DNA from: Candidatus Puniceispirillum sp.
GTDB lineage: Bacteria > Pseudomonadota > Alphaproteobacteria > Caedimonadales > UBA1908
Direction: 5' to 3'
Assembly (NCBI GenBank): GCA_013822015.1
Contig: PNJU01000012.1
Location: 1 to 64,000 of the forward strand
DNA: 64,000 nucleotides
The translations under genes were made by a program, and so were the position numbers. Position 1 is the stretch's first letter; each line of letters opens with the position of its first letter. Positions 16,833 to 25,492 of this stretch are shown one piece after another. The notes beneath the pieces are model-generated. The model did no database searches. It was given only the letters and a program-made list of their open reading frames with translations, and was not told the DNA's origin.

Positions 16833-16861
16833 CTTCTACACCAAAGAGAAGGTCCTGACAA
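16833..16861 (-). promoter_or_regulatory. Promoter of tRNA-Phe
   Basis: On the minus strand TTGTCA (16861-16856) and TAGAAG (16838-16833) are spaced by 17 bases, with transcription expected about 10 bases before the tRNA. The -35 overlaps the 3' arm of an inverted repeat (ACAAGGGCCC/GGACCCTTGT, 16858-16890) that may end the upstream lipoprotein transcript. Confidence 0.55.
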
Positions 16862-16906
16862 GGGCCCTTTTTAAAGAAAAGGACCCTTGTTGCTTCAGGC
16901 AACGAT

Positions 16907-17617
16907 TTATTTATCGCCGCACAGGTAGAGATGTGCGTCGTCAAGCCCTTTTTCTAGAAGGCGCACTATGCTGTCAACCAACGGCTTAAACGCGGGGGGA
17001 GAATCCCAGTCTTCAGGACCATCCAAAAGCGTGTCGCTGTTGTAGTGTCCCTTAAGAGATCCATCCTTTAAATCCACCAGATACAATGTGAAAACGCTCA
17101 GTGGCTTTGGTCTGCCCATGGGGATAAAACCAAAATATTTGCGCGTTGTGCCAAACTGGCGAGGATCTAGGATCAAGGCATACTCCGCGTCATATTCTTT
17201 TTTAAGAAACGTAAAATCATAGGGTGCAAATTTTGCATCACTCACCGCATGATCTTGTAACTTACTTCTCCTGAGTGGTTCGCGCAATTCCTTCACTTTA
17301 AAGCAGTGACTTTCAAAGGTGTTCCCAAAAGATTCATAGTACCCTTCTTGGATAATAGGCTTTGTATCAATAGCCTCAACTGCATCACAAACATCTCCTG
17401 TTACCATTTTGTTGATGGCAAAATCGGCAAAACCTTGTTCGCCGTCTAAATAAAACCCTGGCTTTTCAAATCCTTCAATCTGCGCAATTACAACTGTTCC
17501 TGACCTTTCCAAACAGGCATCATGGATCTCCATGTTATCACGTTTAATGGCACACCCCGTCAGCAGGCCCAGGCACAGGCACAGGAGAGGCAGCATTATT
17601 TTTGCCAATTTGTTCAC
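16907..17617 (-). CDS. Lipoprotein of unknown function
   Basis: 236 residues from a GTG start, with GAAAGGA upstream. The N-terminus is a lipoprotein signal: basic MNKLAK, hydrophobic core, lipobox LLTGC with Cys near 22. Asp is not at +2, so outer-membrane sorting is expected. The mature domain is mixed alpha/beta with segments EYALILDPRQFGTTRKYFGF and FTLYLVDLKDGSLKGHYNSDT. These recall the GNA1162/YajG-like lipoproteins that test for oxidised or periplasmic substrates, but the match is weak. Located upstream of, and co-directional with, tRNA-Phe. Confidence 0.7.
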   Translation of the reverse strand: MNKLAKIMLPLLCLCLGLLTGCAIKRDNMEIHDACLERSGTVVIAQIEGFEKPGFYLDGEQGFADFAINKMVTGDVCDAVEAIDTKPIIQEGYYESFGNTFESHCFKVKELREPLRRSKLQDHAVSDAKFAPYDFTFLKKEYDAEYALILDPRQFGTTRKYFGFIPMGRPKPLSVFTLYLVDLKDGSLKGHYNSDTLLDGPEDWDSPPAFKPLVDSIVRLLEKGLDDAHLYLCGDK

Positions 17618-17829
17618 TTTTAATATCCTTTCATTTCTTAAGACCTTCCTTGGGTAAACAAAAAGGATTTGTTTGTCCAGACCAATTAATTGAACTCAGA
17701 TCTAATAACCATCAAGGGATGGCCTAGTTTGGTATCGTTCTAGATTGAAGCGCTTGACTTATAGTAAAAATTAAACAAAGATTATGTGCTCTCAGAGCAA
17801 TATCTTCTATGAAAGAAAGGATCACAATA

Positions 17830-18126
17830 ATGACAAAAAATGCACTTATTTTTGCCACCCTCCTATTGTCAAGCACCCTGATGGCCAGCCATCAAGAGAC
17901 ACCTGAATTTCAAACACCAGGTTCAGGATATAGGCAACTAGAGCCCCATGAATTTGACCAAACAATGAGTGAGATATACCAACGAGAAGAAGGAAACGTG
18001 AGATTTCTCGTCAAAAGAGCCGCTCACGATGAGTGGACCATGAGTGACGAGCCCGCCCCCCATCAGGCAACAACGATGATGCAAAGCATGCTTAATCCAA
18101 AGCTTCCGGCCGTTTTTCGCCCATAA
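17830..18126 (+). CDS. Small exported hypothetical protein
   Basis: 98 residues. ATG 17830 is preferred to ATG 17809 because AAAGGA lies 9 bases before it and the signal peptide (MTKNALIFATLLLSSTLMA) then starts directly. The mature part is about 79 polar residues with no motif I know. A TTGACT at 17754-17759 may be part of its promoter, but the -10 is unclear. It is a single gene between opposite-strand neighbours. Confidence 0.55.
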   Translation: MTKNALIFATLLLSSTLMASHQETPEFQTPGSGYRQLEPHEFDQTMSEIYQREEGNVRFLVKRAAHDEWTMSDEPAPHQATTMMQSMLNPKLPAVFRP

Positions 18127-18221
18127 ACCAAAACAGGCCTAATGTCTTTTGTGCACTTTGGCCTTTCGCTAAATAATTCTCCAGCTTTTAGTCAAAATGC
18201 ACACAAAGGATGGGGAATTGT

Positions 18222-19433
18222 TTAGCCCTCAAAGCGCGCAAGAGACTTCATATGCCTGAGCACTTTCTCCTCAAGCCAGTGGGTGAGCTTCACATGGGCG
18301 TTGATGGAGGCCTGGACGTCATAGGTTTCAAGGACGCCACCTGGCATGACCTCGTCCTTATACCCGGGCGCAAGATCGCACAGCGCTTCGGCCAAATCCT
18401 GGAGCCCTTGGCGCGCAAAGGCCGGCCCATAGGCCTTTGTCAGCGCTGGCAGACCAAAGGCTTCCCCACGGGCTGCAAAGATGTTGAGTTCTTTGGGCAC
18501 CTTGCCCTCAAAGTCTGGATGAAGCGCTTGGTAGGGGTTTGTGAAAGCATGCACAACTGTCTCTCGCACAAGCAAAAAAGCAATGTAAAGGGCAAGGGCG
18601 CGCTCGTGCGCCGCAAAAAGCTTCTCGTCACCCACAAGGGCCAGCATCTGCCTTGAAAACGAGCCAATCACAGCAAGAGATCTGCGAGCTTCCTCAAGGC
18701 TCCCCTCCATATCAATGAGGTGCGCCAAGTGCCCCCGATCATGGGACACCATCAACACGGGATCGGGGAAAAGGCCGCCATGGCCCGTAAAAGGCAATGC
18801 CGACAGACCCAAAAGATGCACGCCTTTACCCAGGGCGTACAGGCACGCCTCCCGCTCAAAAACATGGTGGGGATGAACAAGGGTGACGATCTTCACACAG
18901 GCCATGGGACTGCCGGGGCGTCTCCTTGGCAAGGGCTGATCCTGGCTCTGGAGCCGATCTAAGGTATGGCAGGCGTCCAGCACGATAGGGTGAGGGTGCT
19001 GCCTGGCCCTGGCAAGATTTTCCCCCAGGAGAAAATCCTTGGATAAAAACAGCGCCCACAAAAGTGTCTTTAAATCCATGGTATCCCAGGGATCCATCGC
19101 CTCTAAACCTGCCAGGTGGAGCGCGGCGTAAGCGCGCAAAATCGTTTGGTGGGGACCGCTCAAGGAGGTGTGAAAAGACTCCCCCACATGCGCGGGAATA
19201 GTGCTCAGGCTTTCAAGCCCTTCCAAAGGCTCAAAGTGCGGGACAAGGGGCTCGTAAAAGGCGTCATCACGCGCCACTTGCAGGGCGTAATCCTTCATGT
19301 GCGCCTGACACAAGCGGGGGTCATCAAGGTAGACGTCCACAAGAGTGCACTGCTCCTTCACACATGCCGAAGAGGCAAAGAGAAGGTGAAAAAATGAGAG
19401 ATTACAAAGAATAAACGTAAAAATAAGACGCAT
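18222..19433 (-). CDS. Exported hypothetical protein, about 400 residues
   Basis: 403 residues with an N-terminal signal peptide (hydrophobic residues 3-21, cleavage near FASSA). The mature part is rich in His, Leu and Ala, mostly helical, with a few Cys. A VSHDRGHLAHL segment could be a metal-binding His cluster but fits no family I recognise. It is divergent from pepA with 105 bases between. Function unknown. Confidence 0.65.
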   Translation of the reverse strand: MRLIFTFILCNLSFFHLLFASSACVKEQCTLVDVYLDDPRLCQAHMKDYALQVARDDAFYEPLVPHFEPLEGLESLSTIPAHVGESFHTSLSGPHQTILRAYAALHLAGLEAMDPWDTMDLKTLLWALFLSKDFLLGENLARARQHPHPIVLDACHTLDRLQSQDQPLPRRRPGSPMACVKIVTLVHPHHVFEREACLYALGKGVHLLGLSALPFTGHGGLFPDPVLMVSHDRGHLAHLIDMEGSLEEARRSLAVIGSFSRQMLALVGDEKLFAAHERALALYIAFLLVRETVVHAFTNPYQALHPDFEGKVPKELNIFAARGEAFGLPALTKAYGPAFARQGLQDLAEALCDLAPGYKDEVMPGGVLETYDVQASINAHVKLTHWLEEKVLRHMKSLARFEG

Positions 19434-19538
19434 GACTCAACCCCCACCGAGCTCGACAAGCCTTTACAAAACCTTCTGTTTCACCCATAACTTTTAAGAT
19501 GAAAAAACAACTTATACCCTCAAACACAGGAGCACACC

Positions 19539-21032
19539 ATGGATATCATCTTTGCAGCCGCCCCCACAAAGGACACTCAGCCCCACGTGGTTTTTACCTT
19601 TGAGCGTGATCTGACCGAGGGCGCCAAGGATATGGACGGGCGTGTGGGCGGGGCACTCACCCGCGCCCTAGAGGCCAGCCGTTTTAAGGGCAAAGTGGGC
19701 GAGGTCTTGGACCTGCGCGCGCCTACGGGCATAAACGCCACGCGTCTTGTGCTTGTGGGGCTTGGCAAACAAGATAAGTTCAATGCCCTTGCGGCCGCCA
19801 AGGTGGGTGGGGCCATTTACGGGGCGCTCGCCATGTCCGGAGAGACGGGCGTGCAAGTGATTGTGGGCGGCGCGCACGCGGACAAGGTGGATGAGACCGC
19901 CTTTGCCGCGACCCTGGGACAAGGCGCCCTTTTGCGCAGCTGGCGCTGTGACCGCTTTAAGACAAAGCAAAAAGAGGACGAGAAACCTGCCCTCAAAGAG
20001 GTCACCGTCATCACATCCGACGCCACAAAGGCAAAGGAGCAGTTCACGCCCCTGGAGGCTTTGGCCAAAGGCGTCTTCTTCACACGCGAGGTTGTCACCC
20101 TTCCTCCCAATATTCTTTACCCCTTGAGCTATGCCCAGCGTATTAAGGAAGAACTCACGCCCCTGGGTGTGGAGGTGGAAATTCTTGAGCTTGCCACCAT
20201 CACAAAGATGGGCATGGGTGCCCTTGTGGGTGTGGGACAGGGTAGCGTGCAGGATTCCTGCGTCGTTGTGATGCAGTGGAAGGGCGGCGCCAAGGACGCA
20301 ACGCCCGTGGCCTTTATTGGTAAGGGCGTGACCTTCGATACGGGCGGCATCAGCATTAAGCCTGCCTCTAACATGGATGAGATGAAGTACGACATGGCGG
20401 GCTCAGCCGCCGTTGTGGGTGTCATACGCGCCCTTGCGGGTCGCAAAGCCAAGGTGAACGCCGTCGGCGTTGTGGGTCTTGTAGAAAATATGCCCTCTGG
20501 CAGCGCCCAACGCCCCGGGGACATTGTCACGACCTTGTCCGGCCAAACGGTGGAAATTCTCAACACGGACGCCGAAGGGCGCCTCGTTTTGGCAGACGTC
20601 CTGTGGTACGCCAAAGAGCGCTTCAAGCCCCAGTTTATGGTGAACCTCGCCACCCTCACCGGCGCCATTGTTGTGGCTTTGGGCGACCAGTTTGCGGGTC
20701 TTTTCTCCAACAATGACGCACTCTGTGACAAACTTGTTTCAGCTGGCAAGGAAACGGGTGAGAAGCTGTGGCGTCTGCCCCTTGATGAGGCCTATGACAA
20801 GGACATCGACTCCCCCATTGCAGACATGCAAAACATCTCCAATGGCCGCAAGGCGGGCAGTATCACGGCCGCCCAGTTCCTGCAACGCTTTGTGGGCGAG
20901 ACCCCCTGGGCGCATCTGGACATTGCAGGCACGGCCTGGGCCTACAAGGATGAGAGCCTCCACGCCAAGGGCGCCACTGGATACGGCGTGCGACTTCTGG
21001 AGAATCTCGTGCGCACCCACTACGAAGGATAA
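19539..21032 (+). CDS. pepA: Leucyl aminopeptidase (M17)
   Basis: 497 residues, the normal M17 size. The C-terminal catalytic domain shows GKGVTFDTGGISIKP (first metal Asp and Lys), YDMAGSAAV and the family signature NTDAEGRLVLAD. The N-terminal macro-like domain is present. It is a cytosolic dizinc aminopeptidase, and family members such as E. coli PepA also bind DNA. CAGGAG lies 8 bases before ATG. It is followed after 6 bases by holC, the order seen in many proteobacteria. Confidence 0.96.
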   Translation: MDIIFAAAPTKDTQPHVVFTFERDLTEGAKDMDGRVGGALTRALEASRFKGKVGEVLDLRAPTGINATRLVLVGLGKQDKFNALAAAKVGGAIYGALAMSGETGVQVIVGGAHADKVDETAFAATLGQGALLRSWRCDRFKTKQKEDEKPALKEVTVITSDATKAKEQFTPLEALAKGVFFTREVVTLPPNILYPLSYAQRIKEELTPLGVEVEILELATITKMGMGALVGVGQGSVQDSCVVVMQWKGGAKDATPVAFIGKGVTFDTGGISIKPASNMDEMKYDMAGSAAVVGVIRALAGRKAKVNAVGVVGLVENMPSGSAQRPGDIVTTLSGQTVEILNTDAEGRLVLADVLWYAKERFKPQFMVNLATLTGAIVVALGDQFAGLFSNNDALCDKLVSAGKETGEKLWRLPLDEAYDKDIDSPIADMQNISNGRKAGSITAAQFLQRFVGETPWAHLDIAGTAWAYKDESLHAKGATGYGVRLLENLVRTHYEG

Positions 21033-21038
21033 CCCTTC

Positions 21039-21506
21039 GTGGAGGTCCGGTTCTATCACTTGGAGAAAACACCCCTGGAAAAAGGATGCGCCAAGCTTCT
21101 TGAGCGCGTCCTTGACAGCGGCGAGCGCGCGGTTCTGCACATGGGCGATCCCGAGCGCCTCGCCCATCTCAATACGGTGCTTTGGACCTACGCCTCTGCC
21201 GCTTTCTTGCCCCACGGCACCAGTAAAGAGGGATCCCCTGACAAGCAGCCCATTTGGCTCACCACGGATTTTGACAATCCTAATGGGGCCAGTGTGATTC
21301 TTTTGTGTGATGGTCAAGTCTTGCCTGAGGGCACTTCATTTACACGGTGTCTTGATCTTTTTGACGCAAGCGACGATAGTGCACGCATGGAGGCACGTGA
21401 TCGGTGGCGCGTCTATAAAGAGCGCGGGTATCACTTGGCCTATTGGAAACAAAATGCGCAAGGTGTGTGGGAAGTGCCCACATCGCCAGGCGCAACCGTT
21501 CGTTAA
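21039..21506 (+). CDS. holC: DNA polymerase III chi subunit
   Basis: 155 residues from GTG. The opening [20 protein letters not shown], the HLNTVLWTY segment and [10 protein letters not shown] resemble alphaproteobacterial HolC, in which the helix linking to SSB/psi and the conserved FLPHG region are recognisable. It connects the clamp loader to SSB. It follows pepA at 6 bases, which supports the call. Confidence 0.88.
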   Translation: MEVRFYHLEKTPLEKGCAKLLERVLDSGERAVLHMGDPERLAHLNTVLWTYASAAFLPHGTSKEGSPDKQPIWLTTDFDNPNGASVILLCDGQVLPEGTSFTRCLDLFDASDDSARMEARDRWRVYKERGYHLAYWKQNAQGVWEVPTSPGATVR

Positions 21507-21529
21507 AACAACTTTTAAGGAGACACTTG

Positions 21530-21952
21530 ATGTCAGTACAACGCACTCTTTCAATGATTAAGCCAGACGCCACAGCGCGCAGCCTTACGGGTGCTATCAA
21601 CGCCAAGCTCGAGGCAGCAGGCTTTCGTATCATTGCGCAAAAGCGTATGTTCCTTTCCCGCGCCCAAGCCGAGGCTTTTTACGCCGTTCACAAAGAGCGC
21701 GCGTTCTTTGATGACTTGTGCGCGTTCATGTCCTCCGGCCCCATCGTTGCGCAAGTTCTTGAGGCCGATGACGCCGTTGCACGTTACCGCGACATCATGG
21801 GTGCAACAAACCCAGCCAACGCGGCGGAAGGTACCATCCGTAAGGAATTTGCCGAGTCCATTGAAGCAAACTCCGTCCACGGATCCGACTCTTTGGAAAA
21901 TGCTGCCCAAGAAATCAGCTTTTTCTTTTCAGGACTAGAGATTGTAGGATAA
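21530..21952 (+). CDS. ndk: Nucleoside diphosphate kinase
   Basis: 140 residues, the usual size. It starts [20 protein letters not shown] and carries the active-site motif [12 protein letters not shown] with the phospho-accepting His near 117. It balances NTP and dNTP pools by phosphotransfer from ATP. AAGGAG precedes ATG by 8 bases. It follows holC by 23 bases and is probably co-transcribed. Confidence 0.97.
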   Translation: MSVQRTLSMIKPDATARSLTGAINAKLEAAGFRIIAQKRMFLSRAQAEAFYAVHKERAFFDDLCAFMSSGPIVAQVLEADDAVARYRDIMGATNPANAAEGTIRKEFAESIEANSVHGSDSLENAAQEISFFFSGLEIVG

Positions 21953-21983
21953 CATAACCTCAAAAAAGGGGAGGGCTACAACC

Positions 21984-23165
21984 ATGACACGATTCTTGCG
22001 CCGCATGTTGCTGTGTATGGGGGTGGCCTTCCTCGTCCTTTCCTCACATCTCTTGGCCTCCGACGCCCTTGATACCCCTTACGTCATCTCCGATGTGAAA
22101 GTCGATATTTCTGCAGCTGACGCGACCCAAGCGCGCCTTAAAGCCGTGGAAGAAGCCCAGAGCACCGCCCTTGCACGCCTTGCCGAAACGGACGCTGTGG
22201 CACCTGAAGTAAAGGCAAAGCTTACAGGTCTTAAGGCAAGCGACATTGATAAACTTGTCAAAGACATTGAAATAACACAGGAAAAATTTACCTCCACGCG
22301 CTACATGGCGACCTTTACCATCGCCTTTAAGGAAGCGGAGTTTCAAAAACTGATGACTGGGGGCGACGACGATGATGTGGCCGCCCTGCCCCTGCCCGCA
22401 CAGGAAGCTCCCCTTGAACCAACCACGCCCGTTTTACCCGCACGCGAACTCACAAGCCGCCCCGCCGTTGTGGTGCCCCTTTTTCTTGCCCAAGGGCAGA
22501 TGCTTTTGTGGGAAGAAGACAACCCTTGGCTGCATACCTTGGCTGCCGACACACACCTGTCACCTCTGTTGATTTTACCAGCGGGTGATTTAACGGACAT
22601 GGACGCCCTGGATCTGGCAGGCGCGCGCAAGCCATCTGCCCAAGGTCTTTACGCCCTGCGCACCCACTACGAAGCACCCTTTGTGGTTGTTGCTGCCTTC
22701 GAAGAAGACGCCAGCGGCACCACGGTTCTAAACCTCGCCCTTTTTGATGAGCAGCGCCTCATTGCCCAGGACACAAAGACGCTTCCCACGGGCAAGGATA
22801 CGGCTGCCAGCATGCAAGCAGCCATTCCCCTTTTGACCGCTTTTGTGCAAAATCCACCAGCTCTCTCATCCAAAACGCCTGAGACTCTGCCCATCCCCCC
22901 CCAAGACAAAGAGGGCCTGGTTGTGGGCGTCTCTTTCCCGGACCTTGCCACCTGGATGGGTATTAAGCAACGCCTTGAGACCTTCCCGGGTGTTGGCACG
23001 GTTACGGTCAAGGCGCTCTCCAAGACGCGGGCAACCCTTCTTGTGAAGCCCACCGCCAATAAAAATGCCCTGGCCAGGGCCCTGACCAACGGCGGCTTTG
23101 TTGTGGATAGGCAAAACGCGTTAGCCCCAGCCGGAGACAATGATGAGCTACGCCAATCTGATTAG
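21984..23165 (+). CDS. DUF2066 domain exported protein
   Basis: 393 residues with a signal peptide (to about SSHLLA, residue 28). The N-terminal region YVISDVKVDISAADATQARLKAVEEAQ is typical of the DUF2066 family found beside hda/perM in proteobacteria. A long acidic/proline linker near 125-150 precedes a second folded half. Function is not established for the family. It overlaps the next gene by 26 bases and begins the run DUF2066-pgsA-like-perM-hda. Confidence 0.8.
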   Translation: MTRFLRRMLLCMGVAFLVLSSHLLASDALDTPYVISDVKVDISAADATQARLKAVEEAQSTALARLAETDAVAPEVKAKLTGLKASDIDKLVKDIEITQEKFTSTRYMATFTIAFKEAEFQKLMTGGDDDDVAALPLPAQEAPLEPTTPVLPARELTSRPAVVVPLFLAQGQMLLWEEDNPWLHTLAADTHLSPLLILPAGDLTDMDALDLAGARKPSAQGLYALRTHYEAPFVVVAAFEEDASGTTVLNLALFDEQRLIAQDTKTLPTGKDTAASMQAAIPLLTAFVQNPPALSSKTPETLPIPPQDKEGLVVGVSFPDLATWMGIKQRLETFPGVGTVTVKALSKTRATLLVKPTANKNALARALTNGGFVVDRQNALAPAGDNDELRQSD

Positions 23166-23694
23166 TATTGGGCGACTTCTGTGCGTACCCCTTTTCATTT
23201 GGTTGTGCCTAACGGATCACATGGAAGAGGCCTTCTGGGTTTTTTGCATTGCCGGCGCCTCTGATTTTCTGGACGGACTCCTTGCCCGGCTTCTCAAAGA
23301 ACGCACGCAGCTGGGCGCTTTTCTTGATCCCCTTGCGGACAAGGCCCTCCTTGTGGGGGCCTTTGTAACCCTGTCGGTTTTGGGGCTTGTTCCTTTGTGG
23401 CTTGTGATCCTTGTTGTCTTTCGCGATGTCCTCATTGTGGCGGGCTCCCTTTTGATTCTCCTGTTTGATAAGGAGCTCTCCATTGAGCCCCTCTTCATCA
23501 GCAAGCTCAACACCGCCGCCCAGATTGCCCTTTTGGCGCTGCTTTTAGGGCTTGCAGCCTTGGGTGAGACACAGCCACTTTTGGCCAACACCATGATTTG
23601 GATTGTTGGCGTGACAACGTTTTTATCGGGCGCTTTTTATGTGAAGTTGTGGATCAAAATGATGAATCAGGAGAGTGCCAGTGGCAAATCTTAG
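23140..23694 (+). CDS. CDP-alcohol phosphatidyltransferase
   Basis: 184 residues with about five TM helices. The family's catalytic motif DG(x)2AR(x)8G(x)3D(x)3D is complete at about 47-69: DGLLARLL, then G, D and D at the required spacing. It condenses CDP-diacylglycerol with an alcohol, most likely glycerol-3-phosphate (PgsA-like). A second paralogue elsewhere would be needed to tell which is the true PgsA. ATG 23140 and 23143 are both possible, with GGAGA just upstream. Confidence 0.85.
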   Translation: MMSYANLISIGRLLCVPLFIWLCLTDHMEEAFWVFCIAGASDFLDGLLARLLKERTQLGAFLDPLADKALLVGAFVTLSVLGLVPLWLVILVVFRDVLIVAGSLLILLFDKELSIEPLFISKLNTAAQIALLALLLGLAALGETQPLLANTMIWIVGVTTFLSGAFYVKLWIKMMNQESASGKS

Positions 23695-24751
23695 AACCCG
23701 TTGGCTTTGGGCTGGCATCTTGGGGCTTTTGGCCCTTTCTCTCTACGCGGTCAGCGGGATTTTGCTGCCCTTCGTGGCAGGGCTTCTTATTGCTTACTTC
23801 CTCAATCCTCTGGCCACAAGGCTTGAGGGCAAGCGCCTATCCAGGGGCATTGGCGCAGGTCTTCTTGTCTTTCTGTTTTTCGTCATTTTTGTCGGCGGAC
23901 TCCTTGTGGCGCTCCCCTTTTTGAAAAACGAGCTCTCGCGCCTGGCTATTATGCTGCCAAGCTACGGCCAAAAGGTCTATGGCGCCCTGTCTCCCCTTGT
24001 GGAGCGCCTTCTCGTTTACAAGATTGACCCAAGCATTTTATCCCTCAACCAATCCCTCCATGAGCAACTCAGCAATGTCGCCTCCTGGGCCCTGCGCTTG
24101 GCTGTTGGGCTTTTCAGCAATACCCTAGCTTTGGCCAACCTTTTGTCTCTCATTGTCCTAACGCCCATTATCGCCTTTTATGTGCTGCGGGACTGGCCCC
24201 TCATGATGGCCCACCTGAACTCACTCTTGCCTCCCGCCATTGGCCCCACCGTGCGAGAGCTTGCGGCCAAGATCAATACGGTCCTTGGGGGATATGCACG
24301 CGGACAAGCCCTTGTGTGCTTAACCCTTGCCCTTTACTACACGGTGGTGCTGGGCATTGTGGGGCTCAAGTTTTCACTCACCATTGGGCTTATTGCGGGG
24401 CTTTTTGCCTTTGTACCCTATTTTGGTTTTTTTGTGGCGGTCAGCGCCGCCTTGGGTGTGGCCCTGACCCAACATACCGGATGGTTTATGACAGGATGCG
24501 TGGGTGTGACCTTCCTTGTGGGGCAACTTGTTGAGTCCTACATCTTGGTGCCACGCCTTGTTGGCGACCGCATTGGCCTTCATCCCGTATGGATCATCTT
24601 CGCCCTTTTAGCCGCAGGTATCCTCTTTGGCTTCATTGGCCTTCTTTTCGCGCTTCCCTTGGCCGGCGCCGTGGGCGTGCTTGTGCGCTTTGGCGTTGCG
24701 CGCTACAAAGAAAGCACTCTTTACCAAGGTGACGGCGCCTATATCCCATGA
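23681..24751 (+). CDS. perM: AI-2E/PerM family permease
   Basis: 356 residues with about eight TM helices. Typical features are the N-terminal IAYFLNPLATRLE segment, the central soluble loop, and the C-terminal GLLFALPLAGAVGVL. GTG 23681 is chosen over GTG 23675 because AGGAG sits 7 bases upstream. Family members act as transporters or antiporters with varied substrates. It overlaps the pgsA-like gene end and shares ATGA with hda, so the genes are coupled. Confidence 0.9.
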   Translation: MANLRTRWLWAGILGLLALSLYAVSGILLPFVAGLLIAYFLNPLATRLEGKRLSRGIGAGLLVFLFFVIFVGGLLVALPFLKNELSRLAIMLPSYGQKVYGALSPLVERLLVYKIDPSILSLNQSLHEQLSNVASWALRLAVGLFSNTLALANLLSLIVLTPIIAFYVLRDWPLMMAHLNSLLPPAIGPTVRELAAKINTVLGGYARGQALVCLTLALYYTVVLGIVGLKFSLTIGLIAGLFAFVPYFGFFVAVSAALGVALTQHTGWFMTGCVGVTFLVGQLVESYILVPRLVGDRIGLHPVWIIFALLAAGILFGFIGLLFALPLAGAVGVLVRFGVARYKESTLYQGDGAYIP

Positions 24752-25434
24752 CCAAGATGGCTCAACTGACCCTGCCGCTGGATCACGCGCCCTGCTATGG
24801 GCGTGACTCGTTTTTTGTGGGACCACACAACAGTCTTGCCTATGAGGCCCTGTGTGGACCAAGTGCTGCGCGAGCGCGTGTTAGCTTTTTGTGGGGAGAC
24901 GCCGGGTGCGGCAAAACCCATCTGGCCCATATCTGGTCCCAGGATCACGGGAGTACCTTTTTAGATAAGGCATGCCTTGATCAACAAACCCTTATGGAGG
25001 AGGTTGCGCAGGCAAAGGCCCTTGTCCTTGAGGACCTGGAGAACTTAAGCGCCTATGAAGAAGCCCTTTTCCATCTTCTCAATATCGTCAAGGAACTGGG
25101 TAAACCTCTTTTGCTCACAAGCAATGTCCGTGCCCAGGACTTGCCCTTTGTTCTTCCCGATTTGCGCTCTAGGCTCCTGGCCCTTCCTGCCTTTCACATT
25201 GACGCGGCCGACGATCATAGCCGCACGGCCTATCTCTATAAGTGCTTCTCCGATCGCCAGATCAAGGTGCCGCCGTCCCTCGTTCAGGACATTTTGGCGC
25301 GCACCCCGCGGGGGTTCCATGACCTTGCCTGGGTAGCAAGGCGCCTGTGTGAGGCGTCCCTACGCACAAAAAAAGCCCCTTCTCGTCAACTTTTGAAAGA
25401 AATCCTTGAAGAAGGTACCCCTCTCGCGCCATAA
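24748..25434 (+). CDS. hda: DnaA regulatory inactivator Hda
   Basis: 228 residues, with a DnaA-like AAA+ core but no C-terminal DnaA-box-binding domain. Walker A is WGDAGCGKTHLAH, Walker B ALVLEDLENL, sensor 1 LLLTSNV. The N-terminal QLTLPLDH resembles the clamp-binding QLxLPL motif, the contact through which Hda acts on the sliding clamp to promote DnaA-ATP hydrolysis. The ATGA overlap with perM is a common arrangement. Confidence 0.93.
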   Translation: MTKMAQLTLPLDHAPCYGRDSFFVGPHNSLAYEALCGPSAARARVSFLWGDAGCGKTHLAHIWSQDHGSTFLDKACLDQQTLMEEVAQAKALVLEDLENLSAYEEALFHLLNIVKELGKPLLLTSNVRAQDLPFVLPDLRSRLLALPAFHIDAADDHSRTAYLYKCFSDRQIKVPPSLVQDILARTPRGFHDLAWVARRLCEASLRTKKAPSRQLLKEILEEGTPLAP

Positions 25435-25492
25435 TTCGACAGCGTGTGCGCGCGCACTTTTGATCGGTTGAGAGATAAGGAAAACCAAACCC

